The notes under the pieces: generated by a model
What the model saw: the letters and a program-made list of their open reading frames with translations, nothing else
Told to the model about the DNA's origin: nothing
Databases searched by the model: none
Source of the DNA: Bacteroidales bacterium
Lineage (GTDB): Bacteria > Bacteroidota > Bacteroidia > Bacteroidales > UBA932
Direction of reading: 5' to 3'
DNA length: 64,000 bases
Assembly: GCA_017428245.1 (NCBI GenBank)
Contig: JAFRRF010000002.1
Location: forward strand, 1-64,000
Made by a program: the position numbers and the translations under genes
In this document: positions 50,478-58,792 of the stretch, in pieces
How positions within the stretch are numbered: the first letter of the stretch is position 1
Layout: each line of letters begins with the position of its first letter

Positions 50478-53400
50478 CTACTTCAAGCCAATCCGGCTCT
50501 TGTCGGGCGCGTTGGGCGTGCCGGGCAGTTCGGGCCAGTTCTTGAGCTCCGCCTTCAGCACTTCGATCGCCTTGTCGAGCTGGGCGTCCTTGCCCACATA
50601 GTCCTCGAACGGATTGATGTCGATGTCAATGTCCGGATCCACGCCGTGTCCTTCGATGATCCACTGGCCCTCGGTCGAGTAGGATGTGAAGAACGGAGTG
50701 CGCATATCCTGGCCGTCGAGGTAGGCGCGTGAGCCGGAGATGCCCACGATGCCGCCCCACGAGCGCTTGCCGATGAGCTTGCCCAGGCCGAGCTTGCGGA
50801 AGCCGTACGGGAAGAGGTCGCCGTCGGACGAGGAGTACTTGTCGATCAGGCAGACCTTCGGACCGTAGAACGTGGCTTCGGGCACGGTCGAATTCCTTCC
50901 GCCGTTGCGCGACATCGTCATCCGGTACACCTCGCGCTGCAGGCGCTCAAGGATCATCGGGGAGACGTTGCCGCCGCCGTTCATACGGTCGTCGATGATC
51001 AGGGCCTTCTTGTCGAGCTGCGTATAGAAGAGCTTGGTGAACATATCCAGGCCTTCGGTGCTCATATCGGGGATGTGGATATAGCCGATCTGGCCGTTCG
51101 AGGCCTTGTCCACCTTCTCGATATTCTTCTGTACCCATTCGTAGTAGGCCAGTTGGCTTTCGTTTGCGACGGGCTTCACATACACGGTGCGGGCATTGTT
51201 GCCGGAGGCCGTCTCGGCGATCACGAGCGAGACCGTCTTGCCTGCCTTGCCCACGAGGGCCTCGTAGATGTCCTTCAGTTCGGAAGCCGGCGTGCCGTTG
51301 ACGTTCGTGATGTACTGGCCCACCTTGGCATTGATGCCCGCTCCGTCGAGCGGCGAGACGAGCGACTTGTCCCACGAAGCGCCTTTGTAGATGTGGTCGA
51401 TGCGGAAGGCGCCGGTCTTGGCGTCCTTGCTGAACTTTCCGCCCAGCAGACCCGTGGCAACGCGCGGAATCTCGGGAACTTCGCCCGAGGTGATGTAGGC
51501 GTGGCCGACCGTGAGCTCGCTGATCATCTCGCCGATCAGGTAGGTCAGGTCGTGGCGGTGCTTGACGTACGGCAGCATCACGGCATATTTGTCGTGAATC
51601 TTGTTCCAGTCGATGCCGTGCATATTCTCCACGTAGAAGTTGTCGCGGGTCACGCGCCAGCTTTCGTCGTAGATCTGCTTCCATTCGGCCTCGTGGTCGA
51701 TGATCATATCCATCTCCGTGGTCGGTACGGGCTCGTCGAGCTTGGCCGGGCCGCCGAAGCCGGTCACATAGAGTTTGCCTCCTTCACGGACCAGGCATTT
51801 CTTGTGGTCGGGGGTGAAAGCCACGGGCACGTTCTTCGGACCGTCGGAGGTCTTGAGGGTCTTCAGGTCGAGAATCTTGACGGCTGCCGCGGCACCGGCA
51901 CCGCCCCTCGGACCGCCGCCCATACCCGGCATCATTCCGCCGAAGGAACTGTAATAGAGTTTGTCGTTCTCGGCCAGGATCAGGCGGTAGCGGCCGGCGG
52001 GAAGCGGCAGCACGCTGGCACGCTGACCGATGCCTTCGACGTCGACTTTCATCGTTGCCTTAGACTCCCGATCGGGGCCGGAGGTGACGTCCTTGCCATC
52101 TCCAGGCTTGCCTTTGCCGTCATGCCCGGCTTGACCGGGCTTCTTGACGCCGTACTCGTCGTTGGTCAGCGTCGTCGGATCGGGCGTGTCCTTGGCCAGC
52201 GGCACGACGAAGACATAGTCGTTGACGTTGTAGGATGCATTCCATTCGACGCGGGAGTACTGCGAACGGAAATCGCGCGACGAGGTGAAGAACAGATACT
52301 TGCCATCCTGCGAGAAAACCGGGCTGGAGGCGTCGTACCAGCGGTCGGTGACCTGGTACGACTTGCCGGTTGCCACATCATAGAGGAAGATGGCGGAGAC
52401 TTCGTTGTCGAGGTCCATCGAGTAGGCGGCCCAGCTGCCGTCGGCCGAGAGGGTAAAGCCGCGCGGGGAGCCGGCCTGGCCGCCGATGATCGCCTTGGCC
52501 CGGTTCGATTCGATGTCCACGTTGTAGATTTCCCGTTTCAGCGTGGAGAAGTAGAGCGACTTGCTGTCGGGCGCCCACTGCAGGTTGCTGGGGTAGCCGT
52601 CCTTGAAAGAAGTCACGGCCTTGGCGTTGGCAGGATTGCCGGACGGGGCGACATATACCTGATACTCTCCGTCCTTGTCGGAGAACCAGGCGATGTGCTT
52701 GCCGTCGGGCGACCAGCGGCCTTCGCGCTCGTGGCCGCCGGGCGTCTGGGTGAGGTTGTTCACCGGGCCGCGGTGGGCGGGGAGGGAGAAGAGTTCGCCG
52801 CGGGCGATGATCAGCACGCGCTCGCCGTCGGGCGACAGGTCGAAGGCAAACATCTTGTCGGCCACGTTCTTGTATTCGGGCCGGCTGTAGATGTTGTCGC
52901 TGTCGAGGTAGATGGTCACCTTCTCGCACTTGCGGGCCTTGACGTCGTATTTGTAGATGTAGCCGCCGTTCTCGAAGACCACATAGTCCTGGGAATACGA
53001 AGGGAATTTGCAGTCGTATTCCGTGAAGTCGGTCACTTTGCGCGTCTTTTCGGTCTTGGTGTCGAAAACGAAGAGATTCATCGTCCGGTCGCGGTCGGAG
53101 AGGTAGTAGATCTCGTCGCCGATCCACATCGGGAAGATGTCCTGGGCGTCGTTGTCGGTGATCTTGTCGATCTGGGTGGTGCCCACGCGGTTGATCCAGA
53201 TGTCGTCGGCCTGGCCGCCCCGGTAGTACTTCCAGGTGCGGAATTCGCGGAACATCCGGTTCATCGCCAGGAACCGGCCGTCGGGCGAGTAGCTGCAGAA
53301 GCCGCCTTCCGTGGTCGGGATCTCCACGGCGGGGCCGCCCTCGGCGTCAACCTTGCAGAGCTGGCCGCGCAGGCCGCTGAAAGTATGGGTCTTGCTGCGG

Positions 53401-53804
53401 TAGACGATTTGTTTGCCGTCGGGCGTCCAGCACATCACGATGTTGTTGGGCCCCATCCGTTCGCCCACCATATCGCGCCCTACGAGGGCCGACCAGGTGA
53501 CGCGCCGGGGCTCGCCGCCGGTGACGGGGATGGTATAGACTTCGGTGTTGCCGTCGTACTGGCCGGTAAAGGCCACTGTCCGGCCGTCGGGGGAGATGCG
53601 CGGGAACACTTCGTAACCCACGTGGGAGGTCAGTTTCTGGGCGGTTCCGCCGTCGATGCCGACACGGTAGAGGTCGCCGGCATAGCTGAATACGATGTTG
53701 TCGCCGCCGACGGCGGGGAATCGAAGCAGACGGGCCTCCTGACGGTCCGCCGCGAAAGCCAGCAGCGGCAGGAGAGCCGCCAGCACGGTGAGGATTCTCT
53801 TCAT
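50478..53804 (-). CDS. Tricorn-like S41 protease with beta-propellers
   Basis: Large exported serine protease. The 1108-residue protein has a signal peptide (MKRILTVLAALLPLLAFA) and WD40-like/PD40 propeller repeats (about 30-600, e.g. FPRISPDGRTVAFTGQYDGNTEVY, WSPDGKHIAWFSDKDGEYQVY). The tricorn C1 region follows, then a PDZ domain (GAGINAKVGQYITNVNGTPASE), and the S41 catalytic domain with ALIIDDRMNGGGN and the nucleophile serine in YSSSDGDLFPYGFRKLG. A short KKPGQAGHDGKGKPG segment around residue 555 is encoded by a REP-like palindrome. It follows yicC by four bases. Confidence 0.94.
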   Translation of the reverse strand: MKRILTVLAALLPLLAFAADRQEARLLRFPAVGGDNIVFSYAGDLYRVGIDGGTAQKLTSHVGYEVFPRISPDGRTVAFTGQYDGNTEVYTIPVTGGEPRRVTWSALVGRDMVGERMGPNNIVMCWTPDGKQIVYRSKTHTFSGLRGQLCKVDAEGGPAVEIPTTEGGFCSYSPDGRFLAMNRMFREFRTWKYYRGGQADDIWINRVGTTQIDKITDNDAQDIFPMWIGDEIYYLSDRDRTMNLFVFDTKTEKTRKVTDFTEYDCKFPSYSQDYVVFENGGYIYKYDVKARKCEKVTIYLDSDNIYSRPEYKNVADKMFAFDLSPDGERVLIIARGELFSLPAHRGPVNNLTQTPGGHEREGRWSPDGKHIAWFSDKDGEYQVYVAPSGNPANAKAVTSFKDGYPSNLQWAPDSKSLYFSTLKREIYNVDIESNRAKAIIGGQAGSPRGFTLSADGSWAAYSMDLDNEVSAIFLYDVATGKSYQVTDRWYDASSPVFSQDGKYLFFTSSRDFRSQYSRVEWNASYNVNDYVFVVPLAKDTPDPTTLTNDEYGVKKPGQAGHDGKGKPGDGKDVTSGPDRESKATMKVDVEGIGQRASVLPLPAGRYRLILAENDKLYYSSFGGMMPGMGGGPRGGAGAAAAVKILDLKTLKTSDGPKNVPVAFTPDHKKCLVREGGKLYVTGFGGPAKLDEPVPTTEMDMIIDHEAEWKQIYDESWRVTRDNFYVENMHGIDWNKIHDKYAVMLPYVKHRHDLTYLIGEMISELTVGHAYITSGEVPEIPRVATGLLGGKFSKDAKTGAFRIDHIYKGASWDKSLVSPLDGAGINAKVGQYITNVNGTPASELKDIYEALVGKAGKTVSLVIAETASGNNARTVYVKPVANESQLAYYEWVQKNIEKVDKASNGQIGYIHIPDMSTEGLDMFTKLFYTQLDKKALIIDDRMNGGGNVSPMILERLQREVYRMTMSRNGGRNSTVPEATFYGPKVCLIDKYSSSDGDLFPYGFRKLGLGKLIGKRSWGGIVGISGSRAYLDGQDMRTPFFTSYSTEGQWIIEGHGVDPDIDIDINPFEDYVGKDAQLDKAIEVLKAELKNWPELPGTPNAPDKSRIGLK
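52119..52142. repeat. REP-like palindrome inside the tricorn-like protease gene
   Basis: Minus strand GCCCGG-TCAAG-CCGGGC followed by ATGACG, read in frame as KPGQAGHD, in a linker between propeller and protease halves. Confidence 0.75.
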
Positions 53805-53808
53805 AAGG

Positions 53809-54684
53809 TTATAGGATGTTAAGTGATTGTTCCTTGATTTTCTCGAGTTCGTCTTTCATTTTGACGACCCATTTCTGGATTTCGGCGTGGTTGGCCTTCG
53901 AACCGAGGGTATTGATCTCGCGGCCCATCTCCTGGGCGATGAAGCCCAGTTTGCGGCCGGGCAGGGGTTCGCTCTCCACCGTTTCGCGGAAGTAGCGGCA
54001 GTGCTGCCTCAGGCGCACCTTCTCCTCGTTGATGTCGAGTTTTTCGAGCCAGAAGATCATCTCCTGTTCGAGGCGGTTGGCGTCGGGCTGGGCGGCAATC
54101 TCTTTGAGCCGGGCCCCGATCCGCTCGCGGACGGCCGTGATGCGTTCGCGCTCGTAACGTTCGACTTCGGGAATGTATGATTCGATTTTGTCGACCTGCG
54201 AGAGGATGTCGCGCTCCAGGCTGACGCCCTCCTTCTTCCGGAAGGCGTCCAGGTCGGCGACGGCTTCGCGGATGGCGGCTTCCAACTTTTCCCATTCCGC
54301 GTCCGAGAGTTCCGTGCTGCGGGTTTCCAGCACATCGGGCAGCCGCATAATGGCCTGCAGCATGGCGTCGGGATCGCAACAGGCCAGTGTCGTACCTTCG
54401 ACGGCCTTGCCGAGCTGGTCGTAGTAGGAAAGGAGCGCGGCGCGGCTGATCGTTTTCGTAGCGGAGCCTTCTGCGCGCTCGACCGTGATGAACAGGTCGA
54501 TGTTGCCGCGGTTCAAGCGGTCGGTAATGTATTTGCGCACTTCGACTTCGTGCTGGCGCGGAATGATTTGGGTTTTGAACGTAATATCGGCGTTCTTGCC
54601 GTTGACCGATCGGATTTCTACCAGGTATTTGTCTGGGCCCAGCAGGCATTGTGCCTTGCCGTAGCCGGTCATGGATTTCAGCAT
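53809..54684 (-). CDS. yicC: YicC-family endoribonuclease
   Basis: YicC/YloC proteins are endoribonucleases that take part in RNA turnover. The 291-residue protein starts MLKSMTGYGKAQ, the family hallmark, followed by VEIRSVNGKNADITFK. It ends with the conserved DUF1732 region (GRKLGFIAQEMGREINTLGSKANHAEIQKWVVKMKDELEKIKEQSLNIL), whose EMxREINTxGSK motif is diagnostic. gmk, its usual neighbour, is absent. Upstream is a 14-base palindrome TATCTTGCAAGATA (54701-54714) that could be an operator. Confidence 0.96.
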   Translation of the reverse strand: MLKSMTGYGKAQCLLGPDKYLVEIRSVNGKNADITFKTQIIPRQHEVEVRKYITDRLNRGNIDLFITVERAEGSATKTISRAALLSYYDQLGKAVEGTTLACCDPDAMLQAIMRLPDVLETRSTELSDAEWEKLEAAIREAVADLDAFRKKEGVSLERDILSQVDKIESYIPEVERYERERITAVRERIGARLKEIAAQPDANRLEQEMIFWLEKLDINEEKVRLRQHCRYFRETVESEPLPGRKLGFIAQEMGREINTLGSKANHAEIQKWVVKMKDELEKIKEQSLNIL

Positions 54685-54745
54685 ATCTCAGTTGCAATAT
54701 TATCTTGCAAGATATTGAAAAAAACAGAAATCCGCAAATTAAACC

Positions 54746-54767
54746 TGTCATTCCGGCTTGTGCCGGG
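54746..54767. repeat. REP-like palindrome, degenerate copy
   Basis: TGTCATTCCGGCTTGTGCCGG: reverse orientation of the REP-like family with one base inserted in the loop, touching the left edge of multi-hairpin element copy 3. Confidence 0.5.
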
Positions 54768-54773
54768 GCGCTC

Positions 54774-54881
54774 TGGGAGTGGCTTTGAGGACCTTCGCTT
54801 CGCTCATCCCTCCCACCGCTTCGCGGCGGGCCCCTCCCGCTATCAAGCGCGGGTGCTTAGGGTCCTCAAAGCCAATTCCCA
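54774..54881. repeat. Multi-hairpin element, copy 3
   Basis: Outer arms 54774-54793 and 54861-54881 pair over 13 plus 5 bases (GGCTTTGAGGACC and TGGGA with one bulge). The core at 54806-54838 reads ATCCCTCCCACCGC-TTC-GCGGCGGGCCCCTCCC in parts, with flanking hairpin CCCGC-TATCAA-GCGCGGG-like. It lies between yicC and the 3' end of the 154-residue gene. Confidence 0.8.
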
Positions 54882-54903
54882 CCCGCGCCTGGCGCACAAG
54901 CCC

Positions 54904-55368
54904 TCAAGCATTTCCAGAATCTGTACTGCTTTTTCGAGGTGTTTCCACGAGGATTACGGGGACGTTTTCGCCTTGTGCCAGATTGTCGAGCATCCTGATT
55001 ATATGTGCCTGTTGCTCTTCAGGGTCTTTGCAAAACTTGAAAGTTATCTTCTCCGCCCCACTGATGATGACCGCACGGACGAACTTCCTGTGAATGTGTC
55101 CTTGAACTTTCCCGACAATCACTGGACAATCGGGATTCTTCTGGTCGATGACGAAGTAGCGGGCGAAGGACTTGCCAGGCTGGACGAGGGATTCGATGGC
55201 GTCTTTCTGGAGATCAAGGGAGATGCAGAGTACGGACGTGTACCACTTCTGGAGCAGTTCAGACGTCATATGGGCGACGATGTTGCAGGCGCTCTCCTTG
55301 TCGGAGGCGCAGATGCGCTGGACTAAGCCGGGCGTGTAATTGGGGATCTGTTCGAGATACTCTTCCAT
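54904..55368 (-). CDS. Unrecognised 154-residue protein with WYL-type operator
   Basis: No family recognised. The cytosolic-looking protein starts MEEYLEQIPNYTPGLVQRI and has two alternating strand/helix stretches (WYTSVLCISLDLQKDAIESLVQPG, FARYFVIDQKNPDCPVIVGKVQGHIHRKFVRAVIISGAEKITFKF). A Thr/Ser-rich end follows. ATG at 55368 is chosen because the -7 box TACTTTTG (55389-55382) lies just upstream. The promoter contains a motif shared with the WYL regulator's own promoter (see 55379-55427), so it probably belongs to the same regulon and to the same accessory islet. Confidence 0.75.
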   Translation of the reverse strand: MEEYLEQIPNYTPGLVQRICASDKESACNIVAHMTSELLQKWYTSVLCISLDLQKDAIESLVQPGKSFARYFVIDQKNPDCPVIVGKVQGHIHRKFVRAVIISGAEKITFKFCKDPEEQQAHIIRMLDNLAQGENVPVILVETPRKSSTDSGNA

Positions 55369-55378
55369 AATCTTTTTT

Positions 55379-55427
55379 CGGCAAAAGTACTCCCAGCTTC
55401 GGCAAAAATATGGCAGAAGTAAAATAG
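55379..55427 (-). promoter_or_regulatory. Promoter with WYL-type operator motif
   Basis: -7 box TACTTTTG (55389-55382, minus). The plus strand carries CGGCAAAAGTAC and, 24 bases on, GGCAAAAATATGGCAGAAGTAA (split: GGCAAAAA, TATGGCAG, AAGTAA), matching the pair of sites at 58123-58171. Confidence 0.6.
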
Positions 55428-55492
55428 ACAAAAAATAGAGTTGCCGGGAGGACAACTCTAGGATCTTGGAAATATGCTCAAGTCAACTTCCT

Positions 55493-56386
55493 TTAGAGAC
55501 TATCAACAACAGATTTGAAGTCGTCTTGGGTGCAGAACGTGAGACTGAAAGAGGATGCCATTTCACGGATTTCTTCCTCACCACGACCATACTTCTTTTT
55601 CGCGTTGAAGTAGTGCAGGATGGCCCCATAAATGGATTTGAAATCTATTGCTTCGGCCATTCTTTTTTCATCATTAAAGAGGTCCAGTATTCGTTGTCTG
55701 TCGGTTGGATTATCTACGAATGCAAGGAGTTCTTTTGACGGACAATATGCCAAATAAATGAAGTTCACGGTCTTCTCATCACCGCCCAAGACCATGTTGG
55801 CAATACCGCAGAGATGACAAATCATTTGTTTGAAATCGAAATGGCCAGAATCCTTGTCTTCCCAAGAAAGATAAAGTGTATCCTTAGAACGATCGTAATC
55901 AAGTTTTCCGTCAAGTCTCGGGATAATGCCCTCTAATAGCATCCTATGACCCTTACGCAGCTCCGGTCTGGAGTAGTTATAAAACTCATGGCATTTGGCT
56001 TCTACGAAGACATTCTTTGATTTCAAGTAGCCGTCGAGATTGGCGTCGAATCCGCCCAGACCTGTTGGCAACTGTTTCTCATATTCAAAGCCATCAAACT
56101 TCTGACCTTGGCTATACATGAAACGGCTTGAAGAAGCATATGATGCCATTTTGGGTGGATATACTATGCCATTTCTCGGATACTCTTGCATTTCACCTCC
56201 CTTGCCATCATCAAACTGTGCTTTCACTTCTTCGGGCATCCTGTCCACATACTCCTGCCATTCTTGGTTAGTAAAATAATTGTGAAAAGTGTGGCCATTC
56301 ACAATGTAACCAGCACTCAGGTCACCGCCTTCCAACTTTTTTTTTGCCCGATCAAAAATCTCGGTAATTGACAATTCTTTTATCAT
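55493..56386 (-). CDS. Predicted PD-(D/E)XK nuclease-like protein (second of WYL operon)
   Basis: 297 residues, AT-rich. It contains MYSQGQKFDGFEYEKQLPTGLGGFDANLDGYLKSKNVFVEAKCHEFY in pieces, where an Asp in FDANLDGYL is followed 10-12 residues later by VEAKC. That D-x(n)-ExK arrangement, with a Glu in the preceding helix (FEYEKQL), is the PD-(D/E)XK nuclease core. It resembles the PGN_0703-type putative restriction endonucleases. C-terminal domain helical, unknown. It follows the first nuclease-like gene by 65 bases. Activity is inferred from motif only. Confidence 0.72.
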   Translation of the reverse strand: MIKELSITEIFDRAKKKLEGGDLSAGYIVNGHTFHNYFTNQEWQEYVDRMPEEVKAQFDDGKGGEMQEYPRNGIVYPPKMASYASSSRFMYSQGQKFDGFEYEKQLPTGLGGFDANLDGYLKSKNVFVEAKCHEFYNYSRPELRKGHRMLLEGIIPRLDGKLDYDRSKDTLYLSWEDKDSGHFDFKQMICHLCGIANMVLGGDEKTVNFIYLAYCPSKELLAFVDNPTDRQRILDLFNDEKRMAEAIDFKSIYGAILHYFNAKKKYGRGEEEIREMASSFSLTFCTQDDFKSVVDSL

Positions 56387-56451
56387 TGTTCTTCTTTATT
56401 TCTAACTCTCTGAATTATTAGACGCGAAGCGTATATTCAAAGCTATGACAG

Positions 56452-57192
56452 CTAATTATCCCAGTGTAATTCAATAAGTTTTCCACCATCCAATGAGTAC
56501 GTTTGTGATTCAGACTGTTTGTTTTCACTTGGTAAAACATGGCATATGTATTTGGCCTTACCCTGTTTTTCCAGTTTCGGGCTACTCTTCTTATTACCTT
56601 GTATTAGACTTTTAAAAGTATCTTTATCGGCAACCTCTAACAAGTGAACAAACACTCCTTGCTCTGCTTCCTTATTCAGTTTAAGAAAGTCTTTAGAGAA
56701 ATCTTTCTGACCAGGCATTGCAGCCTTAAACTCAATCCAATAGATTCTCTTTCCTTCTTCATTATGAATTGTGAGGTCAAAGTTCCCAGATGTCCCTTCT
56801 TGTTTTCCATTTTCATTTTTCTTCCCCAGCTCTGCTAATCTAGGATCTTTGTCTTTTGAAAAGACGTATCTGTAGTCTGTCGGCGTTTCTACGGAATAGA
56901 AACATGGGGCCATATCTTTGTATTTGTCGCATATCTTATTGAATTGCTCAACAAAAATGAACCGAAGTTCCTGCTCACTGACTCGAGTATTAACAGTCTG
57001 TTCCGTGTTTCCCTTTAGCTTGTCATCTTTATACAACCCACGGCCGTATCTCGGGAAAACCAGACGAGATGAGCTTCCTTTTACAAAGCCGCGGCCTTCT
57101 TTCTGTTTCCGATAAACATCATCTACTGCTTTGAAGGTCTCCTTGAAGACCTCGCACAATATTTCTTCAATAGGCTTAACTTTTTCACTCAT
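56452..57192 (-). CDS. Predicted PD-(D/E)XK nuclease-like protein (first of WYL operon)
   Basis: 246 residues, AT-rich and unlike the chromosome around it. A helix with Glu (SEQELRFIFVEQFNKICD) is followed by GTSGNFDLTIHNEEGKRIYWIEFKAAMPG, i.e. Asp in NFDLTI and the ExK in WIEFKA, the catalytic pattern of PD-(D/E)XK nucleases. Charged surface segments and a C-terminal beta end (YSLDGGKLIELHWDN) complete it. No known family name could be given. It overlaps the WYL gene by eight bases, so production is coupled to the regulator. Confidence 0.72.
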   Translation of the reverse strand: MSEKVKPIEEILCEVFKETFKAVDDVYRKQKEGRGFVKGSSSRLVFPRYGRGLYKDDKLKGNTEQTVNTRVSEQELRFIFVEQFNKICDKYKDMAPCFYSVETPTDYRYVFSKDKDPRLAELGKKNENGKQEGTSGNFDLTIHNEEGKRIYWIEFKAAMPGQKDFSKDFLKLNKEAEQGVFVHLLEVADKDTFKSLIQGNKKSSPKLEKQGKAKYICHVLPSENKQSESQTYSLDGGKLIELHWDN

Positions 57193-58093
57193 AGTTTAAT
57201 AAGGATTTTTTGAATAATTCATGAAGTTGGTCTCTCAAAACTGGCGGCTCCATCACTTCTACGTCATCCGCATAGTATAAGACATCGTGGATGAAATCAT
57301 AGTTGGGAGTCAGGTAGTACGAGAAGATTGAGTACTCGGCCGTCTTTTCGACCTCCTTCTGGCTAGAGTGTAGTGGCAGGGTGCGGAAGTAGTTGGCTTG
57401 ATGGGCCGTGGTCTTAATCTTGATGTGGGCGGGCTTGGCGTCGTCATATTGGAGGACTCCGTAGCGGGTGCTGAAGAAATCCCGGGCATCGAACGACTTT
57501 CGAACCTTAAAGAGTTTTTCAGAAATTGTTACGGAGTTCATCCGGTCTAATGCGAAGGAGTGCGGCTCCTTGTACCCGCCATTGTGGTCACGGGCGAAGA
57601 GGTACCAGCGGCGCTTGTATTCCTTGAGACAGTAGGGTTCCAGCAGAAAATCGCGGGGGACCTCCATTGTGAAGCCCTGATAGTTGACTTCCAGCATCCG
57701 CTCATCGCGAATCGCTCTGATAATGTCCGTGAGGAACTTGTGGCTGGAAGGCACATCTTCGAAGATAATCCTGTCTCTCATGCTTGCACTTTCGTTGAGG
57801 AGCGAGTTCAAGGTAAGTGCATCCAGCATCCAGGTGCGGATGCCGGTGCCACGCAGGTCTTCATCGTTTTCAATGCGATAGGTGTTGGTGCGACGGTCAC
57901 ACACGATGTCGATGCCGAAGATGTCGGCGATGGACGCGATGTGATTGGCGAAGGTTCGGGTTGCCAGTTCTTTTTCCTCATCATTGACGGAACTCCGCAT
58001 CCAAAGGTCTTTGATTTCGGCCAGCGTGAGCGGCCCGCGGCTCTGAAGTGTCTCCAGCAGCCAAATGTAAGATTTAAAATAGTTCTTTGCCAT
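57185..58093 (-). CDS. WYL-domain transcriptional regulator
   Basis: 302 residues: an N-terminal winged helix-turn-helix (about 1-85, SRGPLTLAEIKDLWMRS...ATRTFANHIASIADIFGIDIVCDRRTNTYRI) and a WYL domain (about 115-200) with FLLEPYCLKEYKRRWYLFARD, the RWYLFARD being the WYL stretch. A WCX-like extension with SRYGVLQYDDAKPAHIKIKT follows. ATG at 58093 is used; the -7 box TACCTTTG (58110-58103) rules out a longer form and leaves a leader of only a few bases. WYL proteins of this shape (BrxR, CapW) repress defence operons and sense nucleic acids; that role here is inference from the two nuclease-like genes that follow. Confidence 0.9.
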   Translation of the reverse strand: MAKNYFKSYIWLLETLQSRGPLTLAEIKDLWMRSSVNDEEKELATRTFANHIASIADIFGIDIVCDRRTNTYRIENDEDLRGTGIRTWMLDALTLNSLLNESASMRDRIIFEDVPSSHKFLTDIIRAIRDERMLEVNYQGFTMEVPRDFLLEPYCLKEYKRRWYLFARDHNGGYKEPHSFALDRMNSVTISEKLFKVRKSFDARDFFSTRYGVLQYDDAKPAHIKIKTTAHQANYFRTLPLHSSQKEVEKTAEYSIFSYYLTPNYDFIHDVLYYADDVEVMEPPVLRDQLHELFKKSLLNYE

Positions 58094-58102
58094 ATCTGAA
58101 CA

Positions 58103-58191
58103 CAAAGGTAATGATAGCTTCTGCAAAAAAGTGGCAGTATGAAAAATATTATTACTCTGCCACGTTTTTGCCGAGTCGGCGGTGATCTTTG
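58103..58191. promoter_or_regulatory. Divergent WYL promoter region with paired operator
   Basis: Minus -7 box TACCTTTG (58110-58103) for the WYL gene and plus GATCTTTG (58184-58191) for the secreted protein. Between them GCAAAAAAGTGGCAG (58123-58137) and its near complement CTGCCACGTTTTTGC (58157-58171) form an inverted pair separated by 19 bases. Both match the site at 55403. The arms cover the -33 positions of both promoters. Confidence 0.7.
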
Positions 58192-58212
58192 TACGGACAA
58201 AAACAAATTCAT

Positions 58213-58728
58213 ATGAACAATACGATTATTGAAAAAATGTGCTGCATCATCCTGCTGTCATTCGTATCGACCGTGGCCGCTGGACAAAGTACTAATCCGC
58301 TGAATTACAGCGGAAGAATGTACATCGAATCTATGGAAGAGATTTCGACTCCCCGCTACGTTTCCTATGAAGAACATGCCATCCTCTCATCCCGGGCCAG
58401 ATACTCCGTGACGGAGGTCATTCGGGTTGATCTGGACTTTGAAAACAATACCATCCGTATCGGAGACGAAACATCCCGGATCAAAGTGACTGCCACCAAA
58501 AAGTACAACACTGACTATGGTTGGACTGTGGTAATCTATGCCAATCTGCTCAATTCCGGCGATAAGGCCGAAATTGTCTGGCGAGAGTACGGGAATCCCT
58601 ACATTCAGCAGATTACTCCCGGTATAGGAGAAGTGAGTATTGCGCGGATGAACTTGTCATACAAGCCTGTGGTCCATTCCGAAGAAGATGCGCTGATGGA
58701 CTTGCTGCGGAGTTTGGGATCCTATTGA
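58213..58728 (+). CDS. Small exported protein, unrecognised, in the WYL regulon
   Basis: 171 residues with a signal peptide (CCIILLSFVSTVAAGQS) and a beta-rich mature part (YSGRMYIESMEEISTPRYVSYEEHAILSSRARYSVTEVIRVDLDFENNTIRIGD in pieces). No family recognised. It is divergent from the WYL gene and shares its double operator, so it is probably controlled by it. It may be an accessory factor or merely an old neighbour. GC content is intermediate. ATG at 58213 gives the better signal peptide than the upstream in-frame start. Confidence 0.75.
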   Translation: MNNTIIEKMCCIILLSFVSTVAAGQSTNPLNYSGRMYIESMEEISTPRYVSYEEHAILSSRARYSVTEVIRVDLDFENNTIRIGDETSRIKVTATKKYNTDYGWTVVIYANLLNSGDKAEIVWREYGNPYIQQITPGIGEVSIARMNLSYKPVVHSEEDALMDLLRSLGSY

Positions 58729-58764
58729 TTCTCCCGGACGGTGTCAGGGATAGTAAAAATTACT

Positions 58765-58772
58765 TATATTTG
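58765..58772 (+). promoter_or_regulatory. -7 box of glnS
   Basis: TATATTTG 20 bases before the glnS ATG; -33 element weak. Confidence 0.6.
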
Positions 58773-58792
58773 TAAGTTAATTATCCCGAAGT

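Noticed and set aside
51075..53822. Very long open frame on the plus strand opposite the tricorn-like protease gene
   Set aside because: Its sequence has no domain motifs and the codon bias belongs to the minus-strand gene; such frames also occur opposite lysS, recJ, parC and glnS in this GC-rich DNA.
54701..54714. 14-base palindrome TATCTTGCAAGATA before yicC as an operator
   Set aside because: A single site without partner regulator or further copies; listed only as a remark.
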